64,000 nt of DNA from Alphaproteobacteria bacterium (GTDB lineage: Bacteria > Pseudomonadota > Alphaproteobacteria > Micropepsales > Micropepsaceae). The notes below the pieces were generated by a model, which saw only the letters and a program-made list of their open reading frames with translations, had not been told where the DNA came from and did not search any database. A program made the translations under genes and the position numbers. The first letter of the stretch is position 1. Each line of letters opens with the position of its first letter. The stretch covers positions 496,001 through 560,000 of the forward strand of contig JADHVO010000002.1 of NCBI GenBank assembly GCA_016783965.1, written 5' to 3'. Below are positions 27,387 through 38,600 of this stretch, piece after piece.

Positions 27387-28100
27387 CTACGATTCGGTGC
27401 CCACCGTCCACGTCGCGCTCGCAATAGCTTCGTGTCGCTCAAGATGCCGCGCGACGGCGTCGAGTTCTTTGGGATCGGCGCTGGTCGGCACCAGCGTCGC
27501 GGCAAGCTCTATCAGCTCCTCACCCTCCGACAGGGTCTCGATTTCGCGAATGGGATACCGCCGCTGCTCCAGCTCTTCAAAAAGAAGATCCCTCGCTTCC
27601 GACACCTTCTCCGGCCGGCAGACGACATGCACGCGATATACCGCCTCCGTCGTTTCGGGGCTGATCGGCGCGCGGTTGACGTAGTTTGCGATCGGCCGGA
27701 GCAGCGTGTTCCCCGCCAGGACAAACGCTGCGACCAACAGTGCGCCGGCAAACTCACCCGCACCCGCGAATGTCCCTACAGCGGCCGACGCCCACAAGGT
27801 GGCCGCGGTGTTGATCCCGCGCACCTGGGCGCCCTCCTTCATGATCACGCCGGCGCCGAGGAAACCTATGCCCGATACAACGTAGGAAATGACCCGAACC
27901 GAGCCATCCGCGCCGCCAACTCGCATCCCGAGGTCGACGAATGCGGCGGCGCCGACCGCGACCAGGACGTTTGTGCGCAGCCCCGCCGTGCGTTGCCGCC
28001 ATTGGCGCTCCAGACCGATCAGTCCGCCAAGAACGAAGGCGATCAGCAGCGCGACGGCTGTCTTTGAGAAGACCAAGGGATCAAAGGTGGCCTGGGGCAT
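27387..28100 (-). CDS. MgtC/SapB-family membrane protein
   Basis: A 237-residue protein from [20 protein letters not shown] (28100). The N-terminal membrane domain carries [51 protein letters not shown] and [23 protein letters not shown], the MgtC core. The C-terminal soluble domain (about 150-237) is ACT-like, as in longer MgtC/SapB members. MgtC proteins protect cells under magnesium starvation and modulate F-type ATPase in Salmonella. Here it follows the porin gene by 13 bp, so the two are probably cotranscribed. Confidence 0.92.
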   Translation of the reverse strand: MPQATFDPLVFSKTAVALLIAFVLGGLIGLERQWRQRTAGLRTNVLVAVGAAAFVDLGMRVGGADGSVRVISYVVSGIGFLGAGVIMKEGAQVRGINTAATLWASAAVGTFAGAGEFAGALLVAAFVLAGNTLLRPIANYVNRAPISPETTEAVYRVHVVCRPEKVSEARDLLFEELEQRRYPIREIETLSEGEELIELAATLVPTSADPKELDAVARHLERHEAIASATWTVGTES

Positions 28101-28113
28101 TTGAGATCGATCA

Positions 28114-29460
28114 TCAAAACTGCGCGTGAAGCCGTGCACCGAGGACGGAAACAGGGCCACGTTCGCGATTGTACGCCGGGTTCACGACGAGCTGGTAGTC
28201 AATGCTGCCGGCCAGCGAGTCCGTCAGCTCGGCGCTGTAGTATGTCTCAACGATTTGCTCCGGCCCGTACCGCCGCAGTTGGCCGTCTCCGATGAGAATG
28301 CCGAGGCCACCAGCCGCAAAGTAGGCGCGCGCCGAGTTGGAAATTCCATTGATGACGCCCGCCAGCCCGATCGTGTCGTTGGGCCGGCCCCACTTCGTGC
28401 CCTTGAGCGACATCCCCACCGCAGCGGACTCGTTGATTTCCGTGAACTCGTAGGCTTCTTCGCTGCCGTCATTGAAGCTGAGGCGCAGAAACGCGCCCAG
28501 ATCGTCATCGATGGCCTGTTCGATATTGAGCGCGACGCCGGGACGCGAGGCGGGACGGCGCACCAGGCTGGTGTCCGGTGTCGCGTGTGTCGACAGGCCG
28601 AGGGCGATGGCGTCGCGATAGGAGCCCATGCGTCCGCGATTCAGGAAACCAAGAAGCCTTATCTTGCAGTCCTCGCCCCAGAGCATGTGGCGTTCCTCGG
28701 CCTCCGCCACGAGTTCGTACTGGCCGAACCCTCGGACAAGCCTGGTCGTGTTCGGTATCCGCGACAGGTCGAACAGACCCGCCCGCAGGGTCCACCAATC
28801 CTGAGTCCATTCTACGGCGACACCGTAGCTAAAGCCCCACGCGTCGGCGGCATAGTCATAGGCCCCCGAATCGATCAATGCCCAGTTCAGGAAATCCTTC
28901 TTGGGGTCGTGAGCATAGGTGTTTGCGTCGAAGACGTCCGTCGGCGAAAATTTTCCCGCCGTGACGAGCAGGTTGTTCGCGGTCCGGCTTCCTGCCAGCT
29001 GGTTCGCGTCGGACTCCACCTCCTGCGTCTCGCCGCCCAGGTCAAAGGACTGCCGGAAAAAGAGGCGGTGCAGGCGAAAGTACGGCGACGCCTTTCCCAC
29101 CTTGTATGCTTCGCCGCTCGGAAAACCCGCCAGGCCCAGCGTGTTGCTCAACCCGAAACCTTGATCGATCTCAGGGTTTGCATACACCTCCCCTCCATCC
29201 CACACGCGCGCACCGGCAAAAAGGGTCGCATCAAACGTCTCGTTCCCCCGGCTCGCCGGATCGAGGCTGTTGGCACCGCGAAACGGAGATCGAAACGCTG
29301 GGTGGTATTGCTCAACGAACGTCATCTGGCCGTGGAGAGACCATTGAGTCTCGTCAAGGGCAGGAAACGTTTGCGCCTTCCCCAATCCCGCCAGCAATGC
29401 GAAGAGCGCAACTGATTGAGCAGCAAGCCGGCCGCCAAGGCCGCAGACCTTGTTCCGCAT
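28114..29460 (-). CDS. OprB-family carbohydrate-selective porin
   Basis: A 448-residue protein from [20 protein letters not shown] (29460, AGGGG upstream). After the signal peptide it has [29 protein letters not shown], the entry block of OprB-type porins. [42 protein letters not shown] follows. The barrel ends with [10 protein letters not shown]. Length and motifs fit the family. It should be an outer-membrane channel. Its position between the NRAMP-like carrier and MgtC suggests that it serves the same metal-uptake unit, but that is inference. Confidence 0.88.
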   Translation of the reverse strand: MRNKVCGLGGRLAAQSVALFALLAGLGKAQTFPALDETQWSLHGQMTFVEQYHPAFRSPFRGANSLDPASRGNETFDATLFAGARVWDGGEVYANPEIDQGFGLSNTLGLAGFPSGEAYKVGKASPYFRLHRLFFRQSFDLGGETQEVESDANQLAGSRTANNLLVTAGKFSPTDVFDANTYAHDPKKDFLNWALIDSGAYDYAADAWGFSYGVAVEWTQDWWTLRAGLFDLSRIPNTTRLVRGFGQYELVAEAEERHMLWGEDCKIRLLGFLNRGRMGSYRDAIALGLSTHATPDTSLVRRPASRPGVALNIEQAIDDDLGAFLRLSFNDGSEEAYEFTEINESAAVGMSLKGTKWGRPNDTIGLAGVINGISNSARAYFAAGGLGILIGDGQLRRYGPEQIVETYYSAELTDSLAGSIDYQLVVNPAYNRERGPVSVLGARLHAQF

Positions 29461-29658
29461 GACATGATTCCCCTGATTTGGCTTGTTAGCGAGATGGGCA
29501 GGAAGAGTTGCGACTGGCCCTATCGACCCATCGAAGGACAAAGCTGCTGAACCGTCCGCGCTTGTGTTCGCGGAGCGCCCACCGCTCGAGCTTGAGCAGC
29601 AGCCACCACCAAAGCCGCTCCCGCAGTGTCGACGAACCCGGCCAATGCGCTTGCATCC

Positions 29659-31299
29659 TCACCGGCCTGCCAGAGCGAGCTGAACGATACGAACCAGGAC
29701 CAGCCCACCCGCGACAACGAGATAGCCCCGAAGGACGATCATCCAGATCCTGCTCAGCGTCGTGAGATGGCCTGGCGGCAACGCGGAGAGCGGCGGCATG
29801 CGCCAGGCATCGCGTTCGCTGCGGCTCATCTCCCGTTGCGCGACCGGGGCAGCGCGAGAGACGGAGAACGCAACGGCGGCGGAGCCAACGGCGACGACAG
29901 TGCCGACTCCCAAAATCATCAGAATCTGAGCCGCCGTGATGCTGGGATAGAGAACCGACGCCGTCAGGATGATGGACAGCATCACCAGCACGGCGATCAC
30001 CGCACCGGTGAACAGGTTCAACCTTTGGGAATTGACCCAGGGCCCCAATACTGCCTTGTCGTTGCAGAGCAGCAGGAGGAACACGGTTGCGCTGGGCAGA
30101 AGCACACCTGCCAGTGTCTGCACCGCGTTAGTCAGGAGGCCAAGCGGCGTGCCGGGCGTCAGCACCAGAGCGGCCGATACCGCGATGAGTCCGAAAAACA
30201 CCGCATAGAAGCCCTTTGCATCCTGCGGCTTCCTGTGAAGGGAGTGCCTCAACGAGAGCACGTCGCCGATCGCATAGGCCGTGGACAGGGAGACGGCGGA
30301 GGCGCCAATGATGCATGCATCGATGAGAGCGATTGCAAACATCACGCCCGCAGCACGTCCGACATACTTGTCGAGGCCCGAGGCAATGGCACCGGCGTCG
30401 GCGAAGTGTCCGAACTCCGGCCGGCCTGCGTAGACGGCTGCCGTGAAGGCCATCATCGCGACGGCGCCGATGATCACGATGCCGATCCCGATCCAGAGGT
30501 CGATCCGTTCATAGCGGATGAAGCGCGGCGTGATGCGCTTGTCGATGACATAGCTCTGCTGGAAAAAGAGCTGCCACGGCGCGACGGTGGTGCCGACAAT
30601 GGCGATGATCAGCAGCATCACGTCCGCGAGCGGCGCACCCCTCGGCATTTGCGGGATCACAAAATCCCGCGCGATCTGACCGATGGGCGGGTGGACCATC
30701 AAGACGACAGGCACGAGCAGGAAGCTTCCCGCAACAAGAACCAGCGAGAACCGCTCGAAACGCCGGAAGTCGCCCGTGCTGGCTGCGGCTACCACGAGCA
30801 CAGCGGAGGCGATGACGCCCCAGACTTGAGACAGGCCCAGATAGTTGAGGGCGAGCGTGATGCCGATGAACTCGGTCACGATCGTGAGCGCATTGAGCAG
30901 AAAGAGATCGATGACGCTGAAGGCGCCCCAGAATTTGCCGAAGCGTTCCAGGATGAGCCGCGCGTGGCCGACGCCCGTGACCGCGCCAAGGCGCAGGACC
31001 ATTTCCTGATTCACATAGAGCACCGGGATCAGGAGCAGCAGGGTCCAAAGGAGCGTCGTGCCATAGTTCTGGCCGGCCTGGGTGTAGGTTCCGAACGCTC
31101 CCGCGTCGTTGTCGCCGACCATGACGATCAGGCCGGGGCCGAGGATGGCGAGAAGCGTCGTCAGGCGTGCCCGCCAACCGTGGCGCGGGCCTACGTCGTC
31201 GCGATGAATGGTGCCGAGGGCGCCGTTGATGTTGCCCACATGGGCTTCGTCGAGAACGGCGTGACGCGGCGCCGTGGTGTCAAGTTCGCAAACGGTCAT
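29659..31299 (-). CDS. NRAMP-related divalent cation transporter with atypical metal-site motifs
   Basis: A 546-residue, 11-12 helix carrier. The NRAMP TM1 motif DPGN is DAGA here (D65-A68 in GDNDAGAFGTYTQAG). The TM6 Met-Pro-His motif is APW (A240 in VGTTVAPWQLFFQQS). Loss of the metal-binding Asn and Met, with Asp retained, is the pattern I recall for NRAMP-related magnesium transporters rather than MntH. Transport of Mg2+ or another hard cation is therefore inferred. The C-terminus is longer than in MntH. The leader (31300-31860) is unusually long, with a small ORF and a strong hairpin. Porin and MgtC genes follow on the same strand. Confidence 0.88.
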   Translation of the reverse strand: MTVCELDTTAPRHAVLDEAHVGNINGALGTIHRDDVGPRHGWRARLTTLLAILGPGLIVMVGDNDAGAFGTYTQAGQNYGTTLLWTLLLLIPVLYVNQEMVLRLGAVTGVGHARLILERFGKFWGAFSVIDLFLLNALTIVTEFIGITLALNYLGLSQVWGVIASAVLVVAAASTGDFRRFERFSLVLVAGSFLLVPVVLMVHPPIGQIARDFVIPQMPRGAPLADVMLLIIAIVGTTVAPWQLFFQQSYVIDKRITPRFIRYERIDLWIGIGIVIIGAVAMMAFTAAVYAGRPEFGHFADAGAIASGLDKYVGRAAGVMFAIALIDACIIGASAVSLSTAYAIGDVLSLRHSLHRKPQDAKGFYAVFFGLIAVSAALVLTPGTPLGLLTNAVQTLAGVLLPSATVFLLLLCNDKAVLGPWVNSQRLNLFTGAVIAVLVMLSIILTASVLYPSITAAQILMILGVGTVVAVGSAAVAFSVSRAAPVAQREMSRSERDAWRMPPLSALPPGHLTTLSRIWMIVLRGYLVVAGGLVLVRIVQLALAGR

Positions 31300-31343
31300 G
31301 ATGGCAGTCCTTCAAATGTGGTTCGGAAGTCGGCTGCCGCAGG

Positions 31344-31375
31344 GCGCGCTGGCGCGGGTTCTCGCGTCAGCGCGC
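31344..31375 (-). promoter_or_regulatory. Strong hairpin in the leader of the NRAMP-like gene
   Basis: GCGCGCTG and CGCG arms pair with CGCG and CAGCGCGC around a short loop, with one mismatch, 45 bp upstream of the transporter ATG. There is no T-run after it on the minus strand. It could mask the ribosome site region or take part in leader-based control. Confidence 0.5.
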
Positions 31376-31396
31376 GTTGGGGCATGCTCGGAAATG

Positions 31397-31561
31397 TCAG
31401 GACGCGACGCGCAGAGATGCCAACGCGCCTCGAAGACGGCCATCGGCGCCGATCAGCCAGCGCAGACGAAGCCTGCGACGGCTCACGCCGGCGGTCCCCA
31501 TCGCCTTGGTGGGAATGTTTGTGGGAATTGCCCCGAGGGGGCGGATGAGTACGCCGAACAT
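31397..31561 (-). CDS. Possible small leader protein upstream of the NRAMP-like gene
   Basis: A 54-codon frame with a near-perfect ribosome site (CAGGAGGCAACA then ATG at 31561). It reads MFGVLIRPLGAIPTNIPTKA and ends in a basic stretch (SRRRLRLRWLIGADGRLRG). It lies in the 560-bp leader of the transporter gene, and its stop is 97 bp before the transporter start. The function is unknown; a regulatory leader peptide is one possibility. Confidence 0.35.
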   Translation of the reverse strand: MFGVLIRPLGAIPTNIPTKAMGTAGVSRRRLRLRWLIGADGRLRGALASLRVAS

Positions 31562-31860
31562 TGTTGCCTCCTGTTGCTCAAGCGGTTTGCCCAAGCCCGG
31601 GAGGCGCGCCGGTGTCGATCAGGTCGGGGCGCAGCCCTGCCTGTCCGTCACTCTCACATGCTCATCCCGAGCGATGATTCGACCCTGTAACGGTGAGGCA
31701 GACGCGAAACGCCTGCTGTCGCCGTCGTCGGATCGCCTGCTAGGTCGCGGGTTCATGCGGATCCCTTGCTGCGTGTTGAGCCACGGCCGGAAAGACCTGT
31801 AGCCTGAGGGTGAACGACCTCCCGAAGTGCAACTGAACGTCGTCACTCTCTGCGACCCAT

Positions 31861-31903
31861 ATACTCCCCGGGGGTAGGTGATGCAAGTACCCCAGGGGGT
31901 ATC
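31861..31903. promoter_or_regulatory. Pair of G-tract palindromes, probable CsoR/RcnR-type operators
   Basis: TACTCCCC-GGGGGTA (31862-31876) and GTACCCC-A-GGGGGTAT (31887-31902) are two inverted repeats with C/G tracts flanked by TA steps. This is the form of DNA site known for CsoR, RcnR and FrmR tetramers. They sit directly before the regulator start at 31917, so autorepression is expected. Confidence 0.78.
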
Positions 31904-31916
31904 ATTCGAGGAAAAA

Positions 31917-32192
31917 ATGACACACGCGATCCAGGAGAAGCAGAAGCTTCTTCACCGAATTCGAAAGGTCCGAGGACAGATTGAGGCGGTAGAACGCGCC
32001 ATCGACTCCGACGCCGGCTGCACGGCCGTGATGCGGCTCCTGACCGCCGCGCGCGGCGGCATAAACAGCACGATGGCCGAGGTCGTCGAAGACCATATCC
32101 ACTTGCACATGATAGCGGATCGCAAGCCGACAAAATCGGAAGGCGAAGCGGCAGAGGAGCTCATCGAGGTGCTCCGGTCCTATATCAAATAG
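31917..32192 (+). CDS. CsoR/RcnR/FrmR-family metal-sensing repressor
   Basis: A 91-residue all-helical repressor. I use ATG 31917 (MTHAIQEKQKLLHRIRKVRGQIEAVERAI) because the operator palindromes lie upstream of it and GAGGAAAA precedes it; the ORF-track start would translate through an operator. The metal-ligand positions match RcnR exactly: H3, C35, H60 and H64, with an extra H62 (EDHIHLH). This His-Cys-His-His set argues for nickel/cobalt or zinc sensing rather than the formaldehyde-sensing FrmR type, which lacks His at 3 and 64. It is divergent from the NRAMP-like transporter unit, a possible target. Confidence 0.9.
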   Translation: MTHAIQEKQKLLHRIRKVRGQIEAVERAIDSDAGCTAVMRLLTAARGGINSTMAEVVEDHIHLHMIADRKPTKSEGEAAEELIEVLRSYIK

Positions 32193-32688
32193 GACCCGGG
32201 CGACGGTTCGCCGCCATTGGGTCGGAGCTTGGGAAATAAGGATGGTACAGCACGCGGTCGGCTGGCCACTCCGCTCCGACCGCCCCGTCACGAGCCCAGA
32301 GCGTCCACCACTGTTGCCAGTGGAATGCCCCGGTTCCCGGGCCGGTATGGCCCTCGTTGGACCCGTATCGTTCCCCAGTTAACAGACCCCCGCCCGCTCT
32401 CAAATCGAGGGGGCGTTTCAGCGAAAGGCGCTAGGGAGGCGCACCGCGTTGCCTGTGACATTGAACAAGCCGCTCGCGCCGAGGCCGCTGTGACGGATGA
32501 CTTCAGCGCATCCGTAGCTGTCAAATGATGGATCGCGAGCGGTTTCGCAGGAACCATCATCGCCAATCGGCGTTCCGTGGCGGACAAGAGTTTTGCCGAG
32601 GGGGCGCGCTTCTTACAGACCGGTCGAAACCGGGCATACGCAGTAGGGCGAGTCCCGTCTGGCACGCGTTCGGACGAGGAGCAGGGGA
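32193..32688. other. Intergenic gap before the poly-HAMP kinase
   Basis: Several short frames overlap here but none shows protein-like composition or a ribosome site. A weak GGCGA/TCGCC stem follows the regulator stop (about 32200), without a T-run. The right end must hold the promoter of the 6.3-kb kinase gene, whose ATG has AGGAGCAGGGGA upstream. Confidence 0.5.
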
Positions 32689-35600
32689 ATGTCGCAGAAT
32701 CTCGAGGCCGTCCGGCGCCCGAACCCGAAGAGGACGAAGCTTTCGCAAAGCCCGAAGCGCTCCAGCGGCAACGGCGTGCACACCGCAGACCCACGCGAAG
32801 TCTCGCGAGGCGATCTCGAAGCCTTGCTGGCGGGCCTTCAGGCCGTGCGCCAGGGCGACTTCTCGGTCCGGTTGCCTGGCGATCAGATCGGTCTCGCAGG
32901 CAAAATTGCCGACACCTTTAACGAAATCGTGGCCGCCAACCAGCGCATGGCGGAAGAACTCGACAAGGTCGGCGCACTCGTTGGCCGCGAGGGCAAGACC
33001 CGCCACCGGGTGAAGTTCGCGATGACTGCCGGCGCCTGGGGCGGGATGGAGGGGGCGGTTAATGCATTGATCGACGACCTGCTGTGGCCAACGGCGGAAA
33101 TGACCCGCGCGATTACCGCCGTCGCGCAGGGCGATCTGCTTCAAAGCGTGCACCTCGGCGTCGAGGGACGTCCGCTGAAAGGCGAGTTCCTGCGCTCAGC
33201 CACCATCGTGAACGCGATGATCCGGCAGCTCAGTGTGTTCACGTCGGAAGTGACGCGCGTGGCACGCGAAGTGGGCACCGAGGGCAAGCTCGGCGGCCAG
33301 GCACAGGTACGAGAAGTGACCGGCGTGTGGAAGGACCTCACCGAGTCCGTGAACTCCATGGCGAACAACTTGACCGCCCAGGTGCGCAACATCGCGGAAG
33401 TGACAATCGCGGTGGCAAACGGCGATCTGTCGAAGAAGATCACCGTGGATGTGCGCGGCGAGATTCTTCAATCGAAGGAAGCCATCAACACGATGGTCGA
33501 CCAGCTGCGCTCCTTCGCATCGGAAGTGACGCGCGTGGCGCGCGAGGTGGGTACCGACGGCAAGCTTGGTGGTCAGGCCCTGGTGCCCGGCGTTGCCGGC
33601 ACCTGGAAGGATCTGACGGACTCGGTGAACGCGATGTGTGGCAACCTAACCGACCAGGTGCGCAACATCGCGCAGGTGACCACGGCGGTGGCGCGCGGTG
33701 ACCTCTCGCGCAAGATCACCGTCGACGTGCGTGGCGAAATCCTGGAGCTCAAGGACACCATGAACACCATGGTGGATCAGCTGAATGCCTTTGCATCTGA
33801 AGTGACTCGCGTCGCGCGCGAGGTCGGCACAGAGGGAAAACTCGGCGGCCAGGCACAGGTGCCGGGTGTTGCCGGGACCTGGAAAGACCTAACCGACAAC
33901 GTCAACTTCATGGCGAACAACCTGACCACGCAGGTGCGCAACATCGCCGAGGTATCGACCGCCATCGCCGGCGGCGACCTGTCCAAGAAGATCACCGTGA
34001 ACGTGTCGGGCGAGGTTCTTCAACTCAAGGAGACCATCAACACGATGGTCGACCAGCTCAATGCCTTCGCATCGGAAGTGACTCGCGTGGCGCGCGAGGT
34101 CGGTACCGAAGGCCGTCTCGGCGGCCAGGCCAACGTGCTCGGCGTCGCGGGTACGTGGAAGGATCTCACCGACTCCGTGAACTCGATGGCCTCGAACCTG
34201 ACCGCCCAGGTTCGCAACATCGCCGAAGTGTCGACAGCCATCGCGAACGGCGACCTTTCGAAGAAGATCACTGTAGATGTGAAGGGCGAAATCCTTCAGC
34301 TCAAGGAAACGATTAACACCACCGTCGACCAGCTCAACGCTTTCGCAGGCGAAGTGACCCGCGTGGCGCGCGAGGTGGGAACCGAAGGAAAGCTCGGTGG
34401 CCAGGCGGTGGTGCGCGGCGTGGCAGGTACCTGGAACGACCTTACCGACTCCGTGAACTCGATGGCGCGCAACCTGACCGCCCAGGTCCGCAACATCGCC
34501 GAGGTGGCCACCGCGGTAGCGCGCGGCGACCTGTCCAAGAAGATTACCGTGAACGTGTCGGGCGAAATTCTTCAGCTGAAGGACACGCTGAACACCATGG
34601 TGGACCAGCTCAACTCGTTCGCCTCGGAAGTGACGCGCGTGGCGCGCGAGGTCGGCACCGAAGGAAAGCTCGGCGGCCAAGCGCAGGTGCCGGGTGTCGC
34701 CGGCACCTGGAAAGACCTGACCGACAACGTGAACTCGATGGCCGGCAACCTCACATCTCAGGTCCGCAACATCGCTGAAGTGGCGACCGCCATCGCGAGC
34801 GGCGACCTTTCGCGCAAGATCACCGTGGACGTGCGCGGTGAAATCCTTCAGCTGAAGGAAACGCTGAATACCATGGTTGATCAGCTCAACCGCTTTGCGG
34901 GCGAGGTGACGCGCGTGGCGCGCGAAGTGGGCACCGAAGGCCGCCTCGGCGGCCAGGCCAACGTGCCGGGCGTGGCCGGCACGTGGAAGGACCTGACTGA
35001 CAACGTGAACCTGCTGGCGGCGAACCTGACCACCCAGGTACGCAACATCGCCGAGGTGACCACCGCGGTGGCCCGCGGCGACCTCTCGCGCAAAATCACT
35101 GTCGACGTGAAGGGCGAAATCCTCGAACTGAAGAACACCCTGAACACCATGGTGGACCAGCTCAACTCGTTCGCATCTGAAGTGACACGCGTCGCGCGCG
35201 AGGTGGGCACCGAAGGCAAGCTGGGCGGACAGGCGCAGGTGCCGGGTGTGGCCGGTACCTGGAAGGACCTGACCGACAACGTGAACTTCATGGCATCGAA
35301 CCTGACCGCGCAGGTCCGAAACATCGCCGAGGTCGCGACAGCCATCGCCGGGGGCGACCTGTCGAAAAAGATCACAGTGGACGTGCGCGGCGAGATCCTG
35401 TTGCTCAAGGACACGCTGAACACGATGGTGGAGCAGCTTCGCTCCTTCGCAGCCGAGGTGACGCGCGTGGCGCGCGAAGTGGGCACCGAAGGCCGCCTCG
35501 GCGGCCAGGCCAACGTGCCGGGCATCGGCGGCACCTGGAAAGACCTGACCGACAACGTGAACCTGCTGGCGGCGAACCTGACCACCCAGGTGCGCAATAT

Positions 35601-38600
35601 TGCCGAGGTAACCACCGCGGTGGCCCGCGGCGACCTCAGCCGCAAGATCACCGTCGATGCAAAGGGCGAAATCCTCGAGTTCAAAAACACCCTGAACACC
35701 ATGGTGGACCAGCTCAACTCGTTCGCATCTGAAGTGACACGCGTCGCGCGCGAGGTGGGCACCGAAGGCAAGCTGGGCGGACAAGCTCAGGTGCCGGGTG
35801 TGGCCGGTACCTGGAAGGACCTGACCGACACCGTGAACGTCATGGCAGCCAACCTGACCGAGCAGGTGCGCGGCATCGTGAAGGTGGTGACCGCGGTGGC
35901 GAACGGCGACCTGAAGCAGAATCTCACCGTGCAGTCGAAGGGCGAAGTTGCGGCACTGGCCGAGACCATCAACAACATGACCGAGACCCTAGCGACTTTT
36001 GCCGACCAGGTGACGACCGTGGCGCGCGAAGTGGGCGCCGAAGGGCGCTTGGGCGGCCAGGCCAACGTGCCGGGCGCCGCCGGTACGTGGAAGGACCTGA
36101 CCGGCAACGTGAACCTGCTGGCTGCGAACCTGACGACGCAGGTGCGCGCCATCGCGGAAGTCGCCACCGCGGTGACCAAGGGCGACCTGACACGTTCGAT
36201 CCAGGTGGATGCACGCGGCGAGCTGTCGGAGCTGAAAGACAACATCAACACCATGATCGGGAGTCTGCGCCTGACAACCGATCAGAACACCGAACAGGAT
36301 TGGCTGAAGACCAACCTGGCGCGCTTCACCAACATGCTGCAGGGCCAGCGCGACTTGGCGGAGGTGGGCCGCATGCTGCTCAGCGAACTGGCGCCGGTGG
36401 TGGAGGCGCAGCTGGGCGTCATCTACCAGATGGAAAGCGAGAGCGAGGGCCTGAAGCTGCTGGCAAGCTATGCCGACGGGCAGCAGGACGGCCATCCGCG
36501 CATCGTGAAACTGGGCGAAGGGCTGGTCGGGCAATGTGCCATCGACCGCCGCCGTCTGCTGATCACCGGTTTGCAGGACACGCCGGCGATCAACTCGGCG
36601 CTGATGCGCGTCACGCCGAAGAACATCCTCGTGCTCCCGGTCATGTTCGAAAACCAGATCAAGGCGGTGATCGAACTGTCGTCACTGGCGAGCTTCACCG
36701 ACCTTCAGATCGCGTTCCTCGACCAGCTCACGGGCAGCATCGGTATCGTGTTGAACTCGATCGAAGCGACCATGCAGACGGAGGGCCTACTGAAGCAGTC
36801 GCAGCAGCTGGCCGCTGAGCTGCAGACCCAGCAGCACGAACTACAGCAGACCAACGACAAGCTGGAGCAGAAGGCGCAACAGCTTGCCGAGCAGAACGTC
36901 GAGGTAGAACGCAAGAACCAGGAAATCGAGCAGGCCCGACTGGCGCTGGAAGAAAAGGCGTCGGAGCTGGCGCTGACGTCGAAGTACAAGTCCGAGTTCC
37001 TGGCGAACATGAGCCACGAATTGCGCACGCCGCTGAACTCGATCCTTATCCTGGGCCAGCAGCTCGCAGACAATCCGGAAACCAACCTGACGCCGAAGCA
37101 GGTGGAGTTCGCGCGCACCATCCATGGCGCGGGCACCGACCTGCTGAACCTGATCAGCGACATCCTGGACCTGTCGAAGATCGAGTCCGGCACCGTGACG
37201 GTGGACGCCGAGGAAATCGCGTTCAACAGCGTGGTGGAAGCGGTGGCGCGGCCGTTCCGCCACGAGGCGGATACGCGGCAACTGTCGTTCGAGGTCGAAC
37301 TTGACCAGCGCCTCGGACGGACGTTGTCGACCGACTCCAAACGCCTCCAGCAGGTGCTCAAGAACCTGCTGTCGAATGCCTTCAAGTTCACAGAACGTGG
37401 CGGCGTGCGCCTGTCGGTCATGTCTGTGGAATCCGGCTGGACGCATACCCACCCTGTTTTAGGCCAGGCGTCGGGCGTCGTCGCCTTCGAGGTTTCGGAC
37501 ACCGGCATCGGCATTCCGGCTGAGAAGCAGCGCATCATCTTTGAGGCTTTCCAGCAGGCAGACGCCTCGACCAGCCGTAAGTACGGCGGCACCGGGCTTG
37601 GCCTCGCCATCTCCCGCGAGCTTGCGGCTCTGCTGGGTGGCGAGATCCAGCTCCGCTCGATCCCGGGTGTCGGCTCTACCTTCACGCTCTATCTTCCCGC
37701 CCGCTACGTCGGCGCATCCGTCTCCGCCCGCGCGCAAGCGTCAGCTTCACCGCCCCTTGCGGCCAAGGCGCTCAGCAGCACGCAAAGCCCGGCGGTCGAA
37801 CCGATCCCGGATGATCGCAACGACATCATTGCGGACGACACCGTGCTGCTGATCGTCGAAGACGATCCGCACTACGCGCGCATCCTGCTCGACCTGGCGC
37901 ATGACGAGGGGTTCAAGGTGCTGATCGCGATGCGCGGCGAGGATGCACTCGAACTTGCAGCGCTTTACCAACCGAGCGCGATCTCGCTCGACGTCTTCCT
38001 GCCCGACATGCTGGGCTGGACGGTGCTGAGCCAGCTCAAGCAGAATCCCAAGACGCGCCATATCCCTGTGCAGATCGTGACGCTAGACGAAGACCGGCAG
38101 CACGGTCTCGCGTGCGGCGCCTTTTCCTTCGTCTCGAAACCGGCCACGACAACCGGGGTCCAGGCGGCACTCAATCGCATCAAGGAGTACGCCAAGCCAC
38201 GACGCAAGCAGTTGCTGGTGGTGGAGGATAACCCCGACGAGCAGCTCTCGATTCGTGCCCTGCTGGAACATGACGATATCGAGATCGTCACTGCCGAGTC
38301 CGGCGGCGCAGCGCTCACCATGCTGAAGGACCGTCCGTCAGACTGCATCGTACTCGACCTGCGCCTTCCCGACATGAGCGGATTCGAAGTGCTGGAGAAT
38401 CTGAAGGCCGATCCGGACCTCCAGGACATTCCGGTGATCGTCTTTACTGGCCGCGAACTGACTGCGGAGGAAGATGCCCAGCTTCACACCATGGCGCGCT
38501 CCATCGTGGTCAAAGGCGTGGAGTCGCCGGAGCGCCTTCTGGACGAGACAGCACTTTTCCTGCATCGGGTTATCACCGACCTGCCAGCCGAGAAGCAGCG

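Noticed and set aside
33889-35784. 631-aa antisense ORF across the HAMP repeats
   Set aside because: It mirrors the 276-bp repeats of the sense gene, is His/Val/Gln-rich in a periodic way and has no ribosome site. It is a codon-bias shadow.
33244-36279. Regular repeats considered as a CRISPR-like array
   Set aside because: The period is 276 bp with no unique spacers, and the repeats are in-frame parts of one protein.
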